From NCBI RefSeq assembly GCF_964340395.1, contig NC_135549.1:33357332-33412331 (forward strand): DNA of 55,000 bases, given 5' to 3'. Position 1 is the first letter of the stretch. Each line of letters opens with the position of its first letter. This document shows, in pieces, positions 47,948 through 55,000 of the stretch. The translations under genes and the position numbers were made by a program. The notes beneath the pieces were generated by a model. The model did no database searches and had not been told where the DNA came from. It saw only the letters and a program-made list of their open reading frames with translations. The DNA is from Glandiceps talaboti (taxonomy: Eukaryota; Hemichordata; Enteropneusta; Spengelidae).

Positions 47948-49351
47948 AATTGGTCGAAAGTTGGAATACAATGCCGCTGAGTTAGTCTTATGGAGGGGAA
48001 GTACTTTGGCAATTTTCGAATGAGATGGAAAAAAAATTATTGAAAATACAAAGATTAACAATTCTAAAAATATGAGTAGCAATATAAGGAGCACTAAGTT
48101 TCAAAGGTTTAGCAGTGATTCCATCCCACCCAGTAACTTTAGAAGTATCCAAGTCTAATAAAAAGAAATAAGTACAATATTAAAACTGTAAAGTATATTC
48201 TTTGACATGACAAAGTTGTTTATTAAAGTTTTCAGAATCAAACGTTTCAGTAATTGATGTATTTGTTTGCAATATTAACAAAGTGTCTATTAAATGACTT
48301 AGCTATTTCTGTATGACATTTGATATTGCCATTAATACTAAGCTTAACATGATTCTTTTGTGAAGGTTTAGGGTGTAAATCACGTATAGCTTTCCATATA
48401 TTTTTGCTATTTGATTTATCGGAAATTAAGTCACTATAATAACTAGACTTCAATGTCTTGGTAAGTTTATTTACAAAGTTCCGTTGTTTACGATACTCAT
48501 CCATACAGTTCATAGCTTTGAGTTGATCTCAACGTTTACGAGCATCATGCAGTGTTGGAGAATACTAAGGAGCGTGATTTGTGTAACAAACTCGTCTTGT
48601 TTTAACAGGTGTCTGTTAGTTGAAAACATTACCGTAAGTTTCAAACCAATTATTAAGGGCATATTCAGGATCGTCTTTACATATACACACATGCCAGTTT
48701 GCTTCTTTTAGATCTGTGATGAAGTTTTGTTTTCATTGAAGTTGCGCATACACCTGTAAGTTATGAATGCGTGATCATCCTTTTTTGTTGTAGTAGCCTT
48801 GATTTTACGAATTGTCATTGTGGGAAAGTGGTCCGACAGTCCATGACGAACAACTTTAGTTTCGTGGTCCAGGATTGGTTTTTATAAATATGATCGATGA
48901 GAGTTGAAGAAAAACTAGTTGATCTCGTAGGAGTATCAATAAGTTGAGTAGGGTTGTAACATCGAGTTAGGTTTGACCATTTAGTGTTGTCTTCTAATAA
49001 GTTTATGTTGAAGTCTCCAAGTATGATAACTTCTAAATTAGTTTCATACAGCTTGTCCATATTATTATTAACTTCATCAAAACCATGAGGATTTACTATT
49101 TGGAGGCCGATAGTAAGTGATTCGATATCGGAAGTCGTAATGAAATTGATGTTTTCATTAATGTAGACAGTAATGCCACCTCCATGTTTCGTTGTTCTAT
49201 CCCGACGTACCACCTGAAATCCGAGTAGATGATCAGGACTGAGCCATGTTTCACTGAAGCCAATAATAGTATTAGCAATATTCCTAGATAAAATGTCATG
49301 TAGCTCGTGAATTTTATTTCTGATTTTGTTGATGTTCCAGTGATGGATCAT
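47329..49351 (-). pseudogene. CR1/L2-like LINE, decayed, minus strand
   Basis: Read right to left. 49351-48815 encodes an APE endonuclease with NKIRNKIHELHDIL, FSETWL, HGGGITVYI, ILGDFNINLL and STLIDHIY; the segment that normally carries YRPP between the IVNP and GDFN regions appears deleted. 48513-48247 is the linker (RKQRNFVNKLTKTLKSSYY, NIWKAIRDLHPKP). 48094 onward gives AKVLPLHK..SNFRPIS, the RT entry. Then comes a TTTC/GAAT microsatellite, then FLDLSKAFD (47765-47739), SINSGVQQGSILRPLLF and NTYADDSSLLY (active site, ~47510). It stops soon after the YADD box. Frameshifts and the microsatellite make it inactive. Confidence 0.88.
47782..47948. repeat. (ATTC)n + (ATCC)n + (GAAA)n microsatellites inside the minus-strand LINE
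   Basis: ATTC repeats 47780-47840, ATCC repeats to about 47858, then AGAA repeats 47861-47948. On the LINE's coding strand they occupy the gap between NFRPIS and FLDLSKAFD. Confidence 0.97.
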
Positions 49352-49379
49352 TAATCCTTTAGTTGTACTGTTAAATAAG

Positions 49380-49560
49380 GATGGAAGAAAGTAAAGGAAC
49401 TCTCACCTCCAACGAACATATTTCAACCCTGTGTATGATACTTGATGGTGCTGTCTTGTAAAGCATGGAAGCTATTGCCTGAAAGGCTTTGAATAGCCTA
49501 AAAGTTGGCTTTTAAGAGTAAAAACCCCTAGAGCGCCTAGCCCCCCCAGGTGTAATATCC
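49380..49560. repeat. Dispersed repeat F, copy 1
   Basis: Matches 54085-54285 by eye: ATATTTCAACCCTGTGTATG / ATATTTCAACCTTATGTAGT, TGTCTTGTAAAGC / TGTCTTGTAAACC, TTGGCTTTTAAGAGTAAAAACCCC / TTGGCTTAAGAGTAAAAACCTCC, AGAGCGCCTAG / AGAGCTTCTAG. Lies directly upstream of the minus-strand LINE start; could be its 5' UTR or another element. Confidence 0.65.
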
Positions 49561-49734
49561 CAGAATGGCAATGTTTTTGTAAAGATTGTTTCAGGAATTA
49601 AAAATCGGCACACCTGGTTCACTCTTGACAATTGGATGGATTCACAGAGGATTTTCAGTAAAACATGTCCTATAGATCAGGATGAGGACTTATTTGTGTT
49701 TGTGTACATGTGGTAAATTGCTTAATACACTTTA

Positions 49735-49822
49735 ATAGCCCCAGTGGACACGTACTGCCCGGGGGGGGGGGGGTATAGGAATGACGCATGTCAGTCAGTC
49801 AGTGCTCGCGATTGTGTATGTG

Positions 49823-49863
<41 letters not shown>

Positions 49864-49960
49864 TTATCCATGTGTTCATCTCTTACCACAAATATCTCAG
49901 ACATCCATTTCTCAATTTTAACCAAACCTGACATAAATGTCGATTAGTATGTACATATTC
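49735..49960 (-). mobile_element. Family G-like hairpin-ended 3' end, minus orientation
   Basis: On the minus strand: CAGGTTTGGTTAAAATTGAG (49929-49910), a CAGA microsatellite (49864-49824), a C-run (49770-49759) and an end CCACTGGGGCTATTAAAG (49746-49728 region). The G/C run and AGCCCC/GGGGCT pairing match the family G end at 11051-11093. Confidence 0.6.
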
Positions 49961-50234
49961 GTGTCACGAAAGTCCTTCAAAAGTACAGAATGGGGGAGAG
50001 ACCACAATTACTGAGGAAATAGGAAAGAACTGAAACACACACAGATGTTGTATGTTTAACTTGAACTGGTCTAATTTATCTCTAAATAAAAAAAATATAT
50101 TTTGTACAGCGAAATTGCTTGTACAGAAAAAGTGTGCTTAATTTATAAACTTAAAGTACACTTGAAAATTGTTGATGGCAGGTTGTGGCAAATAAAATTA
50201 CTCACAATGGTCGATGTAAAGTGCCTTTTGTCTT

Positions 50235-50525
50235 GTATCGATCGAAATTCAGACTTGGGAAATACTGTTGGCACTACAACACAGATAAGGTTGTCGACTG
50301 TAATTCAGACTTGGGAAATAATGTTGGCACTACAACACATATAAGGTTGTCGACTGTAATTCAGACTTGGGAAATACTGTTGGCACTACAACACAGATGA
50401 GGTTGTCGACTGTAATTCAGACTTGGGAAATACTGTTGGCACTACAACACATATAAGGTTGTCGACTGTAATTCAGACTTGGGAAATACTGTTGGCACTA
50501 CAACACAGATAAGGTTGTCGACTGT
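50235..50525. repeat. 56-bp minisatellite
   Basis: Five tandem copies of a 56-bp unit: GTTGTCGACTGTAATTCAGA CTTGGGAAATACTGTTGGCA CTACAACACAGATAAG (split for length). Copies at 50290, 50346, 50402, 50458 and a partial first copy. Confidence 0.95.
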
Positions 50526-51015
50526 TCACGAATGCAAAGTTCAGTTCCACACAAAGTAGTATTCACAGTTCCGGCAAAACGTTGAGTTCCAAGCAATAAC
50601 AGATTCAGAACGTCAACATACAGGAATCCAACAGCATACTATAGCAACGTTGTAGGTTTATCACACAAAAAATCTGAAGTGCAGCTCCCAGAACTGCCAA
50701 GTATTGTCCCTTTTATACTAGTGTCAAACAACTCTCTTGCCATACACGATTGGATGATCATATGATCGTCACCAGGTGTCCTTCATAGTATATGCAAATT
50801 CAATCACCTTGTTTACCTACTTTCCAGCCATGTGTCGAAACTTGTTATGCTAATTTACTACTTAACTAAAATTATATGCAAGTAGACCTGCTTTTGATTT
50901 CCATACATTAACGTCAACAAGCCTGACCGGTTAACCTAATGTCGCCGACTCAGCCAATAAAACTTACCAAATGTCACCACTTTGTGACAATTAGAGGTAA
51001 GTTTCACATTCAGCA
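50526..51015. other. Stretch with no recognised feature
   Basis: No gene or family recognised. Confidence 0.35.
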
Positions 51016-51017
51016 AT

Positions 51018-51045
51018 TATACTACTACTACTCCTACTACTACTC

Positions 51046-51087
<42 letters not shown>

Positions 51088-51088
51088 T

Positions 51089-51132
<44 letters not shown>
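51018..51132. repeat. (CTA)n microsatellite
   Basis: About 38 CTA triplets with two CTC and one TTA interruption. Confidence 0.97.
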
Positions 51133-51133
51133 T

Positions 51134-51825
51134 TTTAGGGTGAAATCGTAATTTACTATATACATTTGAAAAAAAAAAGGAAGGACAAAAAAAAACCAAA
51201 CAAACAAACAAACTATATACATTTGAAATGTTTTCATATCAGAATCGTTTACTCTATAAGCTAAGTCATTGTTTATTTCCTCCTAAAGTAGGGTCAATTA
51301 GTATCAATTCCACTAATTAACACTACGGAGTGTTGCGACTATGTCTTCAAAAGCGGAAGCCTTAATAGCATTGGTAGATGTATAAGTTTTAAGCATCATG
51401 TAACTTTCCCCCCTGTTTTACTAATACCCATACAATACGCAATGTGGATTTCGTCACAAATGCTGACCCATTGTCGGAAAACTATGACTACAACTGCAAC
51501 ATTTATAGTAAATAGTGAGAAAAACGTAAGCAGAACATGCAGGGAAAAGATTAACAGAGACATGAAACAGATACTGGAATATACGATTTCTAATTCAATT
51601 ACTTACATTTGTAATATCACAGCAAGAAATAAAAGTCGTAGTAAATGCAGCTGGTACTCGATTTCTATGCTTACGATGACAAAACAAACAAACTTTTTCT
51701 ATTTTTCAATATTGAAAAGCTCTACACATAATATATAACCAGATTTAAACTGAATGTCCCCCCCCCATAAGGACAAAGTCTTTAGATTTTCTTTCCTACA
51801 CACAATCATTTTTTGAAATGCAACA
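51134..51825. other. Stretch with no recognised feature
   Basis: AT-rich. The exact string CTATATACATTTGAAA occurs twice (51157, 51212). Nothing else seen. Confidence 0.35.
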
Positions 51826-51829
51826 GAAC

Positions 51830-52518
51830 ATATGCAATTAGTTATGTTTGAAGTATGTACCAAAATATTGAATTTGAAGTATGCATTTTGAAGATATAGC
51901 CTAATTACGGAAAATAGATAATTATGCAAATGAGTCATTAAGACTAAAAGCTCCATTATCAAACTTTATATGCACATGAACATAAAATTGTTACCATTCA
52001 ATGCTTGTACCAAATTGTGTTGAGTTTGCAGCATGCATTCTTAAGACATAGGATAATTACTGAAACTCATTAATTATGCAAATAACTGTTTAAAACGAAG
52101 CGTTCGATATCAATAAGCTTCATATGTACCCTGGTATCATGAATGTACATATAGAACTTGAAGCTTGTATTCTTCATATGTAGCCTAATTACTGACATTT
52201 ATTAATTATGTAAATGACTCATTAAAAGTAAAATCTACATCAACAAGCATTAATTATGCAAATTAGCCATTAAAACTACAAGCTATATTATCAAACTTTA
52301 TATGGCACATTCACTTTATTATCAATGTATGTACCAAATTATATTGAATTTGACGAATGCATTCTTAACATATATCCTAATTACCAAAAACCATTAATTA
52401 TGCAAACAGTTCATTAATATTCATCGTATGTTTACTAAAACCAAATCAGTTCTGGCCATTACCCTAAAGAATATGTGCACCATTTGAATTAAGCCAGCCG
52501 TTTTTGGAAAAAAATGAT

Positions 52519-52607
<89 letters not shown>

Positions 52608-52640
52608 TTTTCATCCCTAATATATAACCTTCCTTACAGA
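51830..52640 (+). mobile_element. Family A hairpin-ended element, copy 3 (several tandem units)
   Basis: About four ~110-120-bp units with TGTACCAAATT.TRTTGAATTTG, ATATAGCCTAATTAC, ATTAATTATGCAAATRA and ATTAAAACTAAAAGCT (51845, 52008, 52130, 52325), then CACCATTTGAATTAAGCCAGCCG (52478), CAGA and CA repeats (52518-52603), CTTTTCATCCCTAATATA and a perfect terminal hairpin ACCTTC-CTTACA-GAAGGT (52627-52644), followed by AAAAA. Best evidence of the family's tandem core. Confidence 0.82.
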
Positions 52641-52644
52641 AGGT

Positions 52645-53255
52645 AAAAATGGCTGAAAGTGGCCTATAATAGTAGAACACATGGTAATAGAATCAATACA
52701 GTTCTCGGTAGTCACAACTTTTAAGCTACACATTAAGTGCATCAAAATCGACACTAATTAATTTGTGATTGATTATTTGACAGTCGCTAGTTGACCATTA
52801 TCAAAAGCTAGATTGACTAAACTGTAGAAATACACTCTTAATAACACTGTGACTTTGATGATATGACGTAATCAGTCTACAATGTTTGCAGTGAAGATTC
52901 GCCCATGTCGTCCACTATCCATTTCCAATGTTTGCACAAACAGAAATCCTGGTTTCGCCGCTGTCTTCCACCTGCCCCAGATGGTCTTGAGGAATGTCGT
53001 GTCAGTAATTATGGATGGCTACTGTCATTTAGGGATAAACCATTTCTAGGGGCTGGAGGATTGACCCAACAACAACATTTTTTTTTCAAACACCATGACA
53101 GCAATATTTGTTCAAGAGCAACTAGACAGCAAATATATTTTGTTTGCCTTGTAGGGGTACAGCAATTATTTTTTTTAAAAATGTTTTAAATTTGACGATT
53201 GTCATCGTGTTGTATCGCATCACGTCATGTCACGTCGTGTGTAGTTGGATATTAG
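52645..53255. other. Stretch with no recognised feature
   Basis: A 94-residue open frame (52905-53189) resembles nothing known and has no splice or promoter context. Confidence 0.35.
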
Positions 53256-53518
53256 GGACTGGTCAGTTTCCCCTACAGGGGGGGGGGGGGTCGATCGGTG
53301 GATTTTCCCATCCGGCCAACGAAAAGTCACTGACCCATCCTCCCTTTAAAACCGAAATCATGATGACCCCCCACCTCCATACATCATATTTACATAATAG
53401 TTTTTTGATCATGTCTGACGGAGGACTGCCCACCACGCCGAAGAAACAGTCCAGTTCCTTACTGACAGCCTTACATGTAGGTCATGTCTGTCAATCAACA
53501 TGTATTATTTCTTTGATG

Positions 53519-53614
53519 GCATACATACATACATACATACATACATACATACATACATACATACATACATACATACATACATACATACATACATACATAC
53601 ATACATACATACAT

Positions 53615-53657
<43 letters not shown>

Positions 53658-53665
53658 TAATAAAT

Positions 53666-53740
<75 letters not shown>

Positions 53741-53768
53741 TACATACATACATACATACATACATACA
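53519..53768. repeat. (CATA)n / (CAGA)n compound microsatellite
   Basis: CATA 53519-53616, CAGA to 53655, ATAATAAATA, CAGA 53667-53739, CATA to 53768. Gives spurious open frames of up to 235 residues. Confidence 0.97.
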
Positions 53769-54084
53769 ATCAGATGCACCTTACTGTCATAATGGTATTA
53801 AACTTAACCCTATGTATAAAGATTGTTAATTTTAGATGTACTGTCTTTTAGAGAATGATGTGAAGTTATTGCCAGAACAGACTTAGTCTAAAACCTGCCT
53901 TAAAAGACTCTTAAAGTAAAGAAACCCTCCAACTCTGCCCTGCCAATGATACAACCATCATATGCACTGGCCTTTGCTATAATGCCGTGAGTTTTTTAAA
54001 GAACATACGTCAACCCTTTGTGTAAAGAATAGTTTCTGATACTGGTGCTATCCCAGTCTAAATCTCTTCCCCTACCTCTCACGT

Positions 54085-54285
54085 CAAGATTCTATCAAAC
54101 CTTTGAAAAAATATTTCAACCTTATGTAGTTGCTTTTTATATGTTGGTGATGTCTTGTAAACCTTCGAATTATTGTCTGAAAAGGGTCTGACTAGCCTAG
54201 AAATTGGCTTAAGAGTAAAAACCTCCAGAGCTTCTAGGAAGCTACCCCTAGAACCCCATAAGAGGTGTACATATTCCCAACTGAA
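54085..54285. repeat. Dispersed repeat F, copy 2
   Basis: Counterpart of 49380-49560 (landmarks given there). Here it is not next to any recognisable LINE. Confidence 0.65.
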
Positions 54286-54639
54286 GGTTTCCCCCTTCCT
54301 GTTACAGTCAATTGATGCTAAAAACTCCTTTTGAATACATTTACTCAGTGTAGTCGCTAATTTAGTATTTAATTCCTACACGTGTCATTTTCTTTTCTCA
54401 TTTATAACAAATTCAAAGTATTTAATCAAGTAGTCCCCACAGATCTGAGTCACGATCAAACACCTGTCATATGTAAATATGATATATCGGGGGGGGGGGG
54501 GCACTATCTTTTAGAATTAAGTGATAGGGGTAAACCTGTTTTGGGTTTACAGGGGGGTCAGTGACTTTTCGTCGGCCTGGTGGAAAAAACCAACGACACC
54601 CCCCCCCCCCCAACACAGCCGGAGAAACTGACCAGTTAC

Positions 54640-55000
54640 TTATCAGAAATTTAAATAATTCAACAATGCCGGGGGAAAGACGTGTGCTACAAGACATTGG
54701 GTAAAATTCGGTATTACATCTAACTGATATTAGACAAATTCAAAGCCCAACAACGTCTGGGAAAGGACATGTAAACAACTAGTCCCTGTAAATACGATAA
54801 TAGGGTCATGAAATATCCAATATTTATCAGATAATTATCAAAGAGATTTCAACACTAGTACACTGCCTGGGACAATTACTATTAACAATTACAAAAACCT
54901 ACACCTGAATCAGAGGATATACATGTTTCGTTGAGAGTTCATCTTTGCAGTTGAACATTGTTTTCATGTTGTTTTAAATTACAGTACAAAATGTTCGACG
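54640..55000. other. Stretch with no recognised feature
   Basis: AT-rich to the window end; nothing recognised. Confidence 0.35.

Larger units (their letters stand above)
53258..54636. mobile_element. Inverted-repeat element with G-tracts at both arms
   Basis: 53258-53337 and 54555-54636 are inverted repeats: outer ends ACTGGTCAGTTT and AAACTGACCAGT match perfectly over 12 bp, each followed inward by a run of 12-13 G (C on the right), then TTTTCC..CCGGCC.ACGAAAAGTCACTGACCC. Inside are microsatellites and repeat F copy 2. Either one foldback transposon or two inverted copies of one element. Confidence 0.65.

Noticed and set aside
53144-53851. 235-residue plus-strand open frame
   Set aside because: More than a third is CATA/CAGA microsatellite and the rest resembles nothing known.

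Overview
The window looks like nuclear DNA of a marine invertebrate animal. The only confidently recognised host gene is the first coding exon of a Shal/Kv4-type voltage-gated potassium channel (minus strand, 36560-37665), which ends at a clean GTAAGT splice donor. Everything else that can be named is repeat: a satellite array, many minisatellites and microsatellites, DNA transposon-like inverted-repeat elements, decayed LINE and Penelope-like retroelements, and several families of non-autonomous elements built from degenerate tandem units, a CA/GACA-type microsatellite and a terminal hairpin. The mix (frequent acatgta strings, short-tailed LINEs, hairpin-ended Helitron-like elements) would fit amphioxus, a hemichordate or a mollusc; I cannot decide between them by eye.

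Layout. 1-5577: satellite of 45/40-bp units with a ~2.07-kb higher-order period, broken by a 167-bp inverted-repeat element. 5580-36553: by position this should be the first intron of the Kv4 gene, since transcription runs right to left and no second exon was recognised. It is filled with hairpin-ended elements (called here families A, B, D and G), a perfect 133-bp palindrome in family G, a three-level nest of transposons (11850-15870), foldback elements, and minisatellites with 29-, ~38-, 41- and 58-bp units. 36560-37665: Kv4 exon 1, with a 5' untranslated stretch beyond it. 37.7-55 kb: presumed upstream flank, with a Penelope-like reverse transcriptase remnant (~40.7-41.1 kb), a 151-bp-unit element ending in a hairpin (family C, 41.5-42.3 kb), two non-LTR retrotransposon corpses lying tail to tail (44.4-47.2 kb plus, 47.3-49.4 kb minus), another CR1/L2-like C-terminal fragment, family A copy 3, and microsatellites.

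The most interesting theme is that at least five repeat families with otherwise different sequences share one 3' design: a short block resembling CCAAATTTnA...AATC...CAG..GTTT, then a CA/GACA-like microsatellite, then a perfect or near-perfect stem-loop followed at once by an A/T-rich flank. This resembles the Helentron-associated non-autonomous elements (DINE-1 of flies, pearl of bivalves). No operon-like, CRISPR, rRNA or tRNA features were seen. Family letters are local labels, not database names; all boundaries of diverged repeats are approximate.
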